Source: Allium sativum (lineage: Eukaryota > Streptophyta > Magnoliopsida > Asparagales > Amaryllidaceae). From it: a DNA stretch of 64,000 nucleotides. Location: assembly GCA_030737875.1 (NCBI GenBank), contig CM060922.1, forward strand, positions 761,681,603 to 761,745,602. The letters are read 5' to 3'. Shown one piece after another: positions 34,335 through 46,758 of the stretch. Within the stretch, counting starts at the first letter, position 1. Each line of letters opens with the position of its first letter. Position numbers and translations under genes: made by a program. Below the pieces are notes generated by a model. That model ran no database searches, had not been told where the DNA came from, and saw nothing but the letters and a program-made list of their open reading frames with translations.

Positions 34335-37047
34335 TATAATTATCCATTGGGAATGGGCCTAAATCTCAGCCGAGAAAAGGACCATCGAAACTTAAAGCCA
34401 CTTTAAATAGGTCATTGATTTCTATAAGAAGTAAATTTTACAAAGACAAACTGTAAAGAATCAAAACTCACAACGGAGTAGAAAAAGCATAATAGTAAAT
34501 AATATGTACCATTTAATAAAATTATAAAAGAGTCAAATACCTCACAACCATAAAGTCATAAATGTTGTTTCATACGTACAGGTGCATTCGCTATATCCTC
34601 CATCATCGAACCACAAGGTTTAATGAATAAATCTTTAAGTTTAAACGCTTTTTACTTACACTTGGATAGTATGAAACTACCAAGGGTATGTCTAGGCGAT
34701 ATCACACGCATATATCAGTATTTATTACTACTGTATATATATTAGAAGAGGTTAACCACATAATCACTTAAGGTCATACAAAATAAGGATGGATTCCAAA
34801 GATCACTTAATATCCAAAGGCGGATTCCTACGATCAATAAAAACCCATAGAGGACCTAGTCATTTAAGGCCTCATTCCTAGTAGACATTGCAATATAATC
34901 TCTTCGTAGCTATCTACCTGGCACTAAAGACGAACTCCTAGCCACTTAATTGTTCCCATAGGTAGGCTACCTTTTCCTTGTGGCGATGCTTAACAAACCT
35001 ATCCTTAAGCAGACCCTCACCATAGTCACCTAGGGGAAGCAGACAAATTCCGGAGAACTACCTAACCCAATCCATTTGATTATTACATTGAAATCAATTA
35101 TAGAAAGGTAGACTTACAGATCACTTAATACCTAATGATGGAGAGCTCTACGACAACAACCTATAATCCTATCGATAAATCCATTAGGAAAAGGACAAGT
35201 AGCCCTAAAAAGTCGATCAACCACTTACTACCTATCTCGACATAGGCCTATCATAATGCTAAATGGCCCATGGCACTAGGCATCTCACATTAAACAAACT
35301 TTTTGTAGTTGTTGGTAACCGAGTTATGCAGAGAGACTTCTACTATAAGAAAGGGTTAATCTCGCATCCTCATGTCATTAAGTACAAAGTAAAGGTCGTT
35401 AATACACATAAGCTTATAATTTCCTAGTGAAGAATTTTAATTTGAATATCCTGATTTAGAAACGGTCAATACTTATTTAACATGCGCAGATTACGCTACA
35501 ATGAATATTAATAGTAGCGCATTAAATAGGCATGTATAGGAAAACACACTACTCATGCGGGTGGTCAACCTGCACATAAGATTATAGATTAACAATTCAT
35601 TTTCCCTACAATTGACAATATGGCATAAAAGATCCAAAAATAGGATTTATAGATTCAGTCGAACAATAATAATAACAACATATACCACAAACGAACTTGT
35701 AATCTTAGGTTTCAGATTACTTCTGCAAACCAAATTGACTTATTTACATATTTATATTTATATTATATTCCTATTTCAATTTTTTAGTTTCTGTAATTTT
35801 TATACAAAAATAAGGATTTAAGTTACATGTAGTTTATAGCACAAAAATCTACCATTTTACAAATAAATAAGGGAATAAATTACATGTAGTTTACTATTCC
35901 TTCATATATTGTTTTCATATAAATCTAGACTTTGAATAAGTGGAGGAATGAAACTAAGGCAAGTTAGTTTTGTTTGTGATTTATAAATAGGAATAAAAAT
36001 CCTTTTAACTTACATCCGTTACCCAAAACCTATATAAACAACGTAAATTGACACTTCCATTTTATATAGAGATTTGGGGAGGTTTGGTTTGGTTTTCGTA
36101 ATCTCCAGGAATACAAAATCCAGATTTTTAAACTAATCAAGCATAGATAAAAGGAAAATGTAACGATCTCACTTAGTATTGGAAGAAGAAAACAGTGCTC
36201 AATACTAATTGGAATCCTTCTTTAGATTGTTGCGACAAGAACCATATCCAATTATCCTCTTCTTATTTATATATTCATAGCCAAGGAAGAATCATATAAC
36301 ATAAATATTTGATCGAGAACTAAATGAAATAAAAATAGAAGAAGCAGGAGAAAAGAAAGAAAAAACTAACCTTTTCTTAGATCTGGATCAAAGTAGAGAT
36401 ATAAAGGAGGAATGTAGGTGTAGGGGAATGCAAATTGTGATGGAGGGTATAAGGTTTTATTTAGAGATGTTAGGGTGAATATGAAATGTTAGATTTAAAT
36501 AATAAAATCTGAACTGTTCATAGCATTGAAACCTAAAAGAAATAACATAGAAAACCCTAGCCGCTACCTATTTTTCTTCTCGAAGAGATCGACCCCTTTA
36601 TTTGGGGGCGATCAACCCCTATAAGGGTAGGGCAGTCGTCTACCCTTCGTACCTAAGGTGTAGTGAATGTATTTCATGCATCTTTCATTTATTATTATTT
36701 AATGTAAATCAATTACTATTTAATATCTTTTAAAGTAATCCTCATTATATATAAGTACACACAAGTTCAAATTTCAAATCTAAGATATTTGTTCATTATA
36801 TTCTATTAATTAAAATTAAAATTTCAGACTTCATTTATTTTAAATTTCAAAACTTTATTTATTTATATCTTTTCATTTGGTCTCCATTTTCAGCAATATG
36901 TATATGAAAACAGATTAGAGTCTCGCCATCAATGCAATGGTATAACTTTTGTAGCCAAATTCCAAAAGTATTAAACATCCGTATTTTGATATATTAATTT
37001 ATTTATTTTTCTTTATTTATTTACGGTATACCTTATGGGGTGTTACA
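34335..37047 (-). repeat. Element F, 3' LTR (left)
   Basis: Its start is set by alignment with the right LTR at 46125 and its end by TGGGGTGTTACA. On the element strand it carries a splice-donor-like site, AAGAAAAG|GTTAGTTT, with the presumed intron starting at 36370. This follows a CT-rich leader-like stretch at 36371-36430 and is laid out as in the other LTRs. No coding is seen. Confidence 0.65.
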
Positions 37048-40000
37048 TTATTCATCCCTTAGAAGAGATTTTGTCTCAGAATATTTTCGAAGGGGCTAAC
37101 AGCACAACTCGCTCTAACAGACATGTTATACAACCAAGTAATTAATTTACACATTTGTTAGACAACTAAGTTAAATGTGATCACGTTTTGCATACATACT
37201 AAGATGATCTCTATCCTAACGTGAAAGTGTGATATATGCTATTATATGTATGCAAAACACCCTATTATGCATAAATTTTTTATGTAAGTGTACAGCGTTG
37301 GTGCGTTAATGTTGCAATCAATTCTTATCATTCAATCCAGCAACCACAATGCATCTAAAGAAATAAAAAATTGGAGGAAATGATTACCTATGAAAAGCTC
37401 GGGATGAGTCTCTTTTGTCCTTTCTTCCAATTTTCTATGTGCTTTTTGCAAGGTTATCTCCCCATTGAATCTTAACTAGATTAATGATTTTGTTGCAAAG
37501 CTTTTTAGTTCCGTGTTCCTCAATTCATGTAGCGGCGTGGGGTACTCTAGTTTTTGTTCCTAGTTCCCAATACGATCAATCTCAAGTCTGACGGCAAAAT
37601 CATTTAAGCACTTCTTAAGATGAGAAACATGGAAACATTGTGGAACCCTATAAATCTCTCGAGGAGTTCCACACAATAAGATTGTTTACCAATCCTTCTT
37701 AAAATCTTGAATGGCCCAATAAACCAAGGATCAAACTTTTTGACTTTGCCTAACCTAATGTGTTTTCTGAGCGAAGAAACTTTGAGAAAGACCAAATTAT
37801 CAACACAAACTTAAATTCCTTTTTTCTCTTATTAGCATAAGATTTCTGCCGGTCTTGGGTTACCTTCGTTCTTTGCCTAATTTGAAGAATTTTCTCCATG
37901 GAATCATGGATCATAGATGGTTCGAGTTAAATTTTGTCGGTTTTTTCCTATGCAATTTGCATAGCCGCCAGTAAAGCGCTTTAAAATGCACCATATAAAT
38001 CGTCAGTTGGAAACTGTTATTGTATGAAAACCTGACCAAAGAAAAATGTTTCTTGCATGATCCTCTGATATTGATAGTACAAGCTCCTAAAAAGTCTTCA
38101 AGAATCTGGTTAACTCTATCTTTTGTTCGTTGGTCAGGGGTGGTAAATAGTGCTCATATTTAGGGTCGTTCCCAAAGCTGTTTGTAGGATCCTTCAAATT
38201 TTATTCATAATCCAGTCACTTTTTATGCTAGTTGGTATTCCGTGAAGTCAAACTGTTTCCTTAATGTACAACTAAGATAACAAAGCTGAGGTTATGTTCT
38301 TCATGATCGAAAAGCAGTGAGCACTCCTCGTCAATCGATCAATTATAACCTAAATCACCTCATTCCTTTTCTTATTTTAGATAAACCTACTATGAAATCC
38401 ATCGAGATATGCTCTCATGTCCAAATGGGAATCTCTAATGGTAGTAGCAACCCTTCAGGCTTGCATTGCTCAACTTTAACCATTTGAAATGTCAAGCATT
38501 TCGCTATAAATTCAACCACATTCTTTTTCATCCCAATCTAAAAGAAAGTTCTCTTTATGTCCTTATACATATTGTCCCCTTGGGGATGTATGGCCATCTT
38601 AGAACGATTGCATTCCTTAAGGACTATATTCCTTAAAATTGCAGTCTTAGGGACACTAAGTCATCCATCCCTTCTTAAGTTTCCTTCATCAGCCACTGAG
38701 TATTTATCAAAATAAGGAAAGCTTTCTCTAAATTTCGGCATTTATATCATTGTTCTTAGCTCCTCATTGTTACTTTGCTCAAACTTAACCCAATCCATAA
38801 GGGCTAGTCTCACTTCCAAAGTAGCAAGAAATCCTTGAGAAGTTTCTAACGGTGGTTGAAAATTAAAATTGAAAAGAAACTCCAATTATTTCCACTTAGC
38901 TATTTTGCTTAAGGTAATGTGCCTTCTACAAGTGTGTTAACGGAAATGTTACCTTTTCCAGGAATATACCAGATATCGAAAATGAAAGATGCTATATACT
39001 CCATCCACTTTTATCGCCTAAGGTTTAGATTTCTTTGAGAAAATAATTAATTAAGAGATTTGTGGTTCATAAAATCTCAAAATTTCCCTTAAGAGATAGT
39101 GTCTTCATATCTTTAGGGCAAAGACTATAGATGCTAATTCCAAATCATGCACACGGGATATCTCTTCTCATGATCCTTTAGTTATCTACTCACCTAGGTA
39201 ACAACTCTTCCTTCTTACATTAGTACAGCTCCTAATCCCGTATCACAAGAATCCATTAAAATAGTGAACAATCATCTCTGTAAGGAATAATGAGTACAAG
39301 TGCACTTATAAGAGATTCCTTTAGCTTCTTAAAATACTTATTGCAATTGTCACTCCAAACAAACTCGGGACTCTTCTTTGTATGACAGGTTAAAGGTGTT
39401 GTGACCCTTGCAAAGTCTCTTATAAATTTCCTATAATAGCCTTCCAACCTTAAAAGCTTGTAATTTCGGTTGCGCTTCTTTGAACTCTCCACTCTTAAAC
39501 ATCAAGATTTTCTACTTATTCTTTCCATAAGACTATATGTCCAAGAAATTTGGTTTCCTCTTTTCAAAAGTGACACTTAGAGAATTTTCATTTTGAGTTG
39601 ATGCTACCCCAAAGTTCCTAGGACTTCCCTTAGGTGATTCTCATGATCCTTATAATCCTTTGAGAAAACAAGAATATCGTCCACAAACACAATAGCATTC
39701 TTATTGAGAAAACCCCTGAACACTTTACTTAATAAATCCATAAAGAAAGTTGGGGCAGTGGTCAAAGCAAATGGCATCACTTCCCACTCAAAAAATCCAC
39801 CGGGTGTCCTAAATGTCCTCTTAGGTTTACTTCCCTTAGAAATCTTAATCTGATGAAATCAGATCGCTAAATTCAATGGAGAAAGGACTTTAGCACCTCT
39901 AGGATGATTAAATAGGTCATTTATTTGAGGCAAAGGATACATATTCTTCCTAGTAAGCTTATTGAGTTCCCTAAAGTCCACGCAAAGTCTCAATGATTCA

Positions 40001-41792
40001 TCAGCTTTGGTGGTAAAAACTATAAGTGATTCCCACTATGAAGCACTTCTTCTTAAATCATTTCTGTAGCGATTGAGAAATCTACTTGTCTAATTCTTTT
40101 CTTTCCTTAAGAGCCATATCATACAAGGCAAAGTAATAGGTCAAGCCTCTTTCCAAAGGTCAATCCTGAATTCAATTTCTCTATAGGGAGAGAGACAAGA
40201 TATTTCATTGAAGAAATCTATCGCAAACAATGGGCACTAAAATGGGTTTATTGCCATATGGAGATAATGAGTGTAATAGAGTTGCATCCCTTATATCTTT
40301 GATTTTACAAGGGATTTCAAGATTATAGCTTCTACAGCTTCTCAAATAGATTACTCTCCTATCACAATTAAGAATGACTCCATAATAAGATAGTCAGTCC
40401 ATGCCCAAAATGAATACATAGCCCACAAAGTTAAGGACATACGCACTGCATAAGAAATAAGCATCACTGATATCTAACACTAGGTCTTTACATATCAAAG
40501 AAAGTTGCATCAAACCTCTAATAGGGTGAGAAACCACAATTGGATTACTGATGATCCAAGTAAAGATTTCCTAGAAGTTGACCACATTTCTTGCTATGAA
40601 GGAATGGAATGCCCCAGAATTAAATAAGATGCAGATAGAAACTCCTAAAATAAAACAATACCCTCAAGGATGGATTTTCCTCGATCTCTCGGCAACTGAC
40701 ACTATGGAGAATAACCTTTAAAGCATAGTTTTGACCACTTGGCCCACTCCTAGCAAATTTTTGGCATTGCATAGTATAGTATCCTTCCTATTGGAAACTA
40801 TCAAAATTCCCCTTGAAACCTTCTTTTATCAGGCTAACTTTGCAATCCTCAGCCTCGTGGCCTTTCCTGTGACTTCTCCAACATACTTTAGCTTACCACT
40901 TGAACTTTCCCTTTATCATTTTCTTCTTCTTGAATCAAAATTTTCCTTTCTTATTATCCATTTGTGTTGTCGTATTCTCACCTTCTTATTCCTTAACCTC
41001 TTTGCTTTCTTATCCTACAACATAGAGAATAGTAGCCTCAACCAAAACATTGAACATTGCCTCGAAGGGGAATTGTGCTAACAGTGTCTCTCTCAGAGGG
41101 GAATTTTATCCTTTCAAAAATCTCAATGCCTTATTCATAGGATTAACCACCAGTCCTCTTCCACACTTAGCTAACTTTGTATACTTAGTGATATATTCTC
41201 TCATAGTAGAATCTCCTTGCTTGAGGGTTATAAACTTTCCTATTTGTAGGTAAACCCCTACATTAGTCAAATTTTTTTTATCTCAAATCTTGCCTTGAAC
41301 TTGTTCCATGAAAATATCCTCCTCGTATTTTCCTTAAATACCATGCTCTACCACTCCAATTCTTCTCCATTTATATGCCATGTCGTTATCCTCCTTTTCA
41401 TTTTGTCTTCCCACCCTATAGCCTCATAGATGCGATATAACTCGGAAAACCAAGACTTGTCTCCTAAAAATCCCTTCCATTTTTTAGAAAGCTTTGCCTT
41501 TAAGATTTATGAAGTTCTTATACAGATGAGTAAAATTGAGTTTTAATTTAATGGGCGGGCTACAAGTTTCACTAGGGCAACTGGAGGAATACAAATTTGT
41601 TCTACGGTCGAAATGCACTATCTAAACCACCAGGATATACCTTGAATCTCCCTAGATTAGGGTTCCCATGGTCAGGCTAATTATTAGTCATGTCTACTAT
41701 TTGTAAGTGAAAATCTTTAATAGGAATTCCCAACATAGGATTTACGACAAAAACACAAAGGAGAAAGAAATATTGCCTAGTGTAAGCGTAAT
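37048..41792 (-). pseudogene. Element F gag-pol, degenerate
   Basis: On the minus strand, from N- to C-terminus: a gag start with an early stop near 41680; a knuckle near 40880 (CWRSHRKGHEAEDC, second Cys to Ser); a protease motif near 40600 reading LFNSGAFHSF; reverse transcriptase near 39640-39850 with TPGGFFEWEVMPF and FVDDIL; GYYRKFIRDF of the RT-RNase H connection near 39430; the MDFI stretch of integrase near 38390; and an integrase C-terminal GPF motif near 37720 (WFIGPFKILRRIG). Many stops and frameshifts separate these, so no product is expected. Domain order and motifs are those of a chromovirus-like Ty3/gypsy element related to B. Confidence 0.8.
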
Positions 41793-43035
41793 CACTACAA
41801 GAAAACTTCACATAGACATCGATTAAAAAACGATGTCTTAATTATTCTGAAGTGATGTCTTTGTTGGTGATGTCTAAAGTAACCCTTTTTTACATCAGTT
41901 AAAAGACGATGTCAAAGAAGCTTTAAGGCATCATAAATAAATAAATAAATTGTTGTAATAAGTATTCTACCATATCAGCTTTTGACTAATGCCTATGATG
42001 GCTTTATACTGATGTTTATGATGATTTGTTTATGTTGTTTTCTCATCTCATATACAGAAATAAATATTTATTAAATGAAATACTATTGCATAGAATTTAA
42101 TATTCAAATAGTAATTTTATTTAATTAAATATTTTATTTCAACATATGAAATAACACAAATTTCCGACTCCAACTATTTTATATTCACATTTCTCATACA
42201 CAATTCAACACATTACACAATCAGTTTTACATTGCCACCTCGCTACAACACTAATAACTCTAGCTGACTTGATCTTGATTTTCATTGCCTAGCTTGTGCT
42301 CCAACTGTCCATTGTTCTGCACCTATCACGCACATTTCTAGAGTAGTAAACTGTAAAATATAATATAATTTGAACAGTAATTCAAGGCTACATGTGGAAG
42401 CAAGCATGACAAGTGACAGCCGAGTTTCTAACATGAGGCATGATCAAAACATCATAGATATGCAAATCGACTCACAAGCTCGACAACAAAACCAAGTACA
42501 GATTCTCAAGTAACATGAACACCCCAGAATGAACATGGATCAACATAGCATAACAAGTTCAACACTGCAATAATAGCATGGGTGCAAAATAGAATGACTT
42601 GGTCAAGCCTAGACTCAACTATGAACATGAATATGGTGCTACGTGAAACATAAGTCTGGAATTGCGATTTTTTTGAATAATTTTTCATGGTATGTCTCGT
42701 CATGTCCATTATTTTTAATTACCATAATCATCACATGTTTTATTTCTCAAACTCTCTAGTCACAAAGAAACCCAGTGGCATGTTTTCATAATTGATGACA
42801 CAAGGACCAACAATTCAACATTTGCAGTTGATAAAACTGGACCATGTTCTCCGACATCCTTATCCAGCCTATAACCATGACCAAAAACACACTATTTGTT
42901 TATCTTATCTAGTATGTGAACCTTTTTCCTTAGTTAAAACATGCTTTTCTACTACGTTCTTGATCTTAAGAATCAGATATTCATGTTAAAAGGTAAAATA
43001 AATAAAGCCATGTGTATTTTCCATCGAAGTAAACT

Positions 43036-43058
43036 AACTCTCTCTCTCTCTCTCTCTA
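43036..43058. repeat. (CT)n microsatellite
   Basis: About 11 uninterrupted CT dinucleotides within the CACTA element. Confidence 0.85.
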
Positions 43059-43429
43059 GTGCAAATTGCAAAAGATATGTGGATCATAAAGAATTTGTGA
43101 TCGAAACTACATTCGACTGAAGCTTTTTTTTACAGTATTTCCAACATATTTCTATTTATTTATTCACTTACTCTTCACTCTTATTTCTTCTACAAATGAA
43201 CATGATTCTGAAAAATCCCATTTATCTTTCCTTGGTATATTGAATATTGAAATGAAAAATCATTTCCTTTGTTAGTACATATACATAAAGCCTTTCTAAT
43301 TATATCTGATTGTCATAAGCCGATATATTAATGAAATCTATTATATCATGTGCAATGAGATAAGGGCTATACGTATGTCGAAATTCCTAATAAATAGATG
43401 TAAAGAGATATTACTAACTAGTGATGACA

Positions 43430-43552
43430 CCCTTTTTTCATATGATATTCCTTCAATTCTCCGAAATATCTGGCTAGAAGTGCCAGCAAGTCTATTGGGA
43501 TGATGATGACCCCTATCTTCAAAGCAGGGAAGTTGACCAGTGCTAATCCACT
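43430..43552 (-). pseudogene. GWD3/PWD-like exon 3 fragment captured by the CACTA element
   Basis: After a splice acceptor (TTGGCAG) the minus strand reads WISTGQLPCFED, GHHHPNR and then a degraded IFRRIEGISYEK. This is the conserved segment after the CBM20 domain in plant phosphoglucan, water dikinase (GWD3/PWD), a plastid enzyme that phosphorylates pre-phosphorylated starch glucans. The match fades after about 43430, where the captured segment probably ends or the frame is lost. No dikinase catalytic part is present. Confidence 0.75.
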
Positions 43553-43680
43553 GCCAATGCCGGAAAAACAACATATATTATTGAAAATGTAAATAGCAAT
43601 GCAAGAAATGTTAACAAAGAGAATCTATATATCAAGATGAAAACAGGAAAAAGTTATGCAATTACCTTTAGGTAAATAGA

Positions 43681-43757
43681 TGAATATATCAGTGCTTCTA
43701 AGTGATTTGCAATTGCTACCTCTCCTATCAGTAACTCATGGACAACTTCAAGCTACA
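43681..43757 (-). pseudogene. GWD3/PWD-like exon 2 fragment
   Basis: Between an acceptor (CTTTTTGTAG) and a donor (AAAG|GTAATT) the minus strand encodes LEVVHELLIGEV… ending EALIYSSIYLK. It is in register with the following exon, which starts WISTG. This matches the second exon region of GWD3/PWD. Both introns are retained, so capture occurred at the DNA level rather than through mRNA. Confidence 0.7.
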
Positions 43758-43893
43758 AAAAGAAGGGTATCAGCTATAGCCTATTGTAGTCATTTAAGGG
43801 AATAAAAGACTAGGTATTTAAGGTGAGAACGCAAAAGAAGCCAACTATGGCACACTCAAATATTTATCTAAGAAAAACAGAAGTAAGTACAAA

Positions 43894-44430
43894 TCTTGCC
43901 TTGCGCCACCAATTTTTTGCCACTTGATCACCCTCAATAAGCTTCAAAGGCTCACCTTCAAGCCTGCTAGTATCCCATTTCTTCTCTCTCTCTCTTTACC
44001 ACGTTCATTTGACCGCATAAAAATAACCATTTTCCCCTTCCATTGCTCGAAAAACGGACTCAACACTTCTTCATTAACACCATTATTATCCTTAACTCTA
44101 TTAAATTTCTCATATATTTATTTTCAATATCACCTAAGAGATTGAAATCTTCATTAGTTTTATCCCAATGACACATAATATCATAAACCACGCCTGTATG
44201 GACCTTTAGAATTTGATTTTCCCTATTTTCCCTAACTACATTTTCACTAGAAACAATAACAAATTTGTACTCTATGGTTTCTCCTTCTTGTGGTTTAACT
44301 TCACAAACCCAGCCATCCTTTTTCCAATTCATGTATACCAAGTTTTTCCAGGAACCCAAATCTTCGGTTGATCCGAAAATGGAAACATTTTCACCAAACG
44401 CCACTTCCCTAATGAAAGCAGCTACTTTTG
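43894..44430 (-). pseudogene. GWD3/PWD-like exon 1 fragment with CBM20 starch-binding domain
   Basis: An open frame from about 44430 to 44060 encodes a carbohydrate-binding module 20: GENVSIFGS, LGSWKN, WKKDGWVCEV, EYKFVIVS, then ENR and CHWDKTNEDFNL. In intact GWD3/PWD this N-terminal domain binds starch in the plastid. Farther down, in another frame, LEGEPLKLIEGD and KNWWRK correspond to the end of the same exon, so a frameshift or deletion separates the parts. The donor after NWWRK reads AAG|GCAAG, a GC instead of GT. No plastid-targeting N-terminus can be assigned. It is a captured fragment, not a working gene. Confidence 0.78.
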
Positions 44431-45239
44431 TTTTACTGCTATGTTTTTTCCCATTTGAATTTTTTGATTATCAACTACATGCCATATTAACTTTTTATAC
44501 ATATGTAGGCTCTGTTTATTTGAACGTCCCTTATAGTGAAAATAAACCGCTCCAACGAGCCATGCTAATAAATATTGAAAAGTCGACTGGTGTTGAATAG
44601 ACTTCACCTTCTGGAAAAGTGATAGACTGAGAAAAACGAACCAGAATCTTACAACCGTAGTTCCAAACCCATATATAGTTTAGAATAATTTCAAACAATT
44701 ATGCAATAAACTTAGATATGCATATTAAAAACGCAGGTTGTCTTCAACAAAAGTTGTACTAAAGGGAGTCAGACCTGTGGTGGATTGGAGACGCGAAGCA
44801 CAAATTGAGTGGCAGATTTGAGATAGCCATGCCCGCGTGGTACGATGTGGTTGAGATGGTCGTTCATCACCTTGATTTGAGTTGCTGATGGCGGCGACGA
44901 CGATTTTTGGGGTGATGCGTCTCTGATGCGGAAAAAATTAGGTCAATATTTAGGAGGGAGCGATTGATTTGAAGTGGGAAGTCGCGATCTGGAATGGGAA
45001 AGAAACAAATTTGATCTATGTTGAGAAATAAAACGCGAAGGGGTGAAAAGTAAAGCGGGAGTGTTGAAACGTGAAGATGCGGATTGGAGGGTTTTGATGG
45101 TTGCGGACTAGGAGTTGTGATCAACGGCTGGATATGGGAAATTATGGGTGGTGCATATTGACAAGAAAAGCAAATTATGAGACCTTTAACATTATGCTTG
45201 AAGATAATGTAAATGATGCATAGAAACTGATGTTAAAGC

Positions 45240-45725
45240 ACATTTCAATTTATAAATATTAACTATAAAATATAATTAATAAATATTAACTATAAAATAT
45301 AATTAACTATAAAGTATAATAATTAAATTTTAACTATAAAATATACTTAACTATAAAATATAATTAATAAATATTAACTATAAAATATTATTAACTATAA
45401 AATATAATTAATAAATATTAACTATAAAATATAATTAACTAGAAAATATAATTAATAAATATTAATTATAAAATATTAACTATAAAATATAATCAATAAA
45501 TATTAACTATAAAATATAATTAACTATAAAATATAATTAATAAATATAACTATAAAATATAATTAACTACAAAATATAATTAATAATTATTAACTATAAA
45601 ATATAATTAATAAATATTAGCTATAAAATATAATTAATAAATATTAACTATAAAATATAATTAATACATAATTTTACTATAAAATATAATTAATAAATAT
45701 TAACTATAATATACTAATTATTAAT
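45240..45725. repeat. AT-rich tandem array inside the CACTA element
   Basis: Roughly 480 bases consist of variants of TTAACTATAAAATATAATTA alternating with AATAAATATTAAC. Units are about 18 and 35 bases with drift. It lies about 250 bases from the right end, where CACTA elements often carry subterminal repeats, though these units differ from the ACATCG-type ones. Confidence 0.85.
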
Positions 45726-46110
45726 CATTAATAATAATACATTTAGCGGGTAATGTAATAGACAACAACTATTTTAATAAGTGATGTAATAGCCAAGATT
45801 TTTGGTATGGCCTAAGTTAAATTTTTTAAAAGTGTATTTAAGAAATTAGTCGTTCAATAAATCGATGTTTGAGAAACCAACAACATCACTTTAAAAATTA
45901 TCGATGTTAAAAAACGTTTTGACATCGGTTGAATTAATGTTAAAACCGTAATGTCTATTCTACTTTTTCTTGTAGTGAATCTCTTAAAGGTACAAAAATA
46001 TGTATCTATACAAACATATATGTATATATATACACACACTTTTTAAAATCTTTTTCAAATAACAAATACGTCTTATACAATTTTTTTCTTCTTGTAACCA
46101 GGTAATATAG

Positions 46111-46122
46111 GCTTTAATACCA
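46111..46122 (-). promoter_or_regulatory. Relic primer binding site of element F
   Basis: Read on the element strand it is TGGTATTAAAGC, two changes from the initiator Met-tRNA complement found in A, B and D. It lies two bases inside the right LTR. Confidence 0.6.
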
Positions 46123-46124
46123 AA

Positions 46125-46758
46125 TATAAGAACCATCTCGGAATAGGTCTTTATCGAAATAAGAAAATACCCTTTGGAACTTAGAAGTTAGAACCACTCT
46201 AAATAGGTCGGTGGTTTCTATCAGAAATAAATGTTACAAAGCTAAACTATAATGAATCATAACTCATAGTGGATAAAAAAACTATAATAGTGAATAAGAT
46301 GTACCATTTAGTAAAACCATAAAAGGGTCAAGTACATCGCAACCACAAAGTCATAAATGATGTCATAAATATCATAGTAACGTCATACATAATGATAATG
46401 ATAAAATAAAGATAGTTGTGATCATCGCTATATCCTCTATCATTAAGCTTGAACTTCAAGGTCATCCGACTTAACCTGCATTGTTAAGAGGATGAGATCG
46501 AAACAACATTTGGTGAATAAAATCTTTAAGTTTAAACCCTTTTTTACCTACACTAAGATAATATAAAAATGTCAAGGGTATGTCTAGGTAATATCACATG
46601 CATATATGTATATCTGTCTACTGCTATACATATTGGAAGAGCGAACCGTACAATCACTTAAGGCCATAAAAAATAAAGTCGGATTCCAACCATCACTTAA
46701 TAATACCCAAGGGCGGTTTCCTACGATCACTTAATAAGACCCCATAGCGGACCTTTTC
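46125..46758 (-). repeat. Element F, 5' LTR (right), first part, cut by element A
   Basis: Collinear with 34335-34880 of the left LTR, including 'agtcataaatg' and 'tatgtctagg' blocks. The match stops at 46758, where the A terminus TGTAACGGCCCG begins. The presumed A target duplication is TTTTC (46754-46758), whose partner lies outside the window. Confidence 0.7.

Larger units (their letters stand above)
41793..45977. mobile_element. CACTA (CMC/En-Spm) transposon carrying host gene fragments
   Basis: Both ends show the perfect 13-bp inverted repeat CACTACAAGAAAA, continuing imperfectly to ATAGACAT. AAT at 41790-41792 recurs at 45978-45980, the 3-bp target duplication of this superfamily. Subterminal repeats of the ACATCG…CGATGT type occur at 41815-41838, 41892-41914 and about 45892-45930. 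No transposase coding is visible, so it is non-autonomous. Its middle (about 43430-44430) holds exons and introns of a GWD3-like gene. It sits in the gag leader of element F. Confidence 0.88.
34335..46758 (-). mobile_element. Element F: degenerate Ty3/gypsy element, hosting the CACTA element and element A
   Basis: Left LTR 34335-37047, interior 37048-46124 with a broken gag-pol, PBS relic at 46111-46122, and right LTR starting at 46125, cut at 46758 by insertion of A. The right LTR follows the left one from 34335 to about 34880 with roughly 20-25% divergence by eye plus indels. Both copies begin TATAA rather than TG. The interior without the CACTA insertion is about 4.9 kb, a usual size. F is clearly older than A and B. 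Confidence 0.75.

Noticed and set aside
41793..45977. An autonomous CACTA element with its own transposase.
   Set aside because: No transposase-like frame of useful length was seen; the only protein similarity is to GWD3/PWD.
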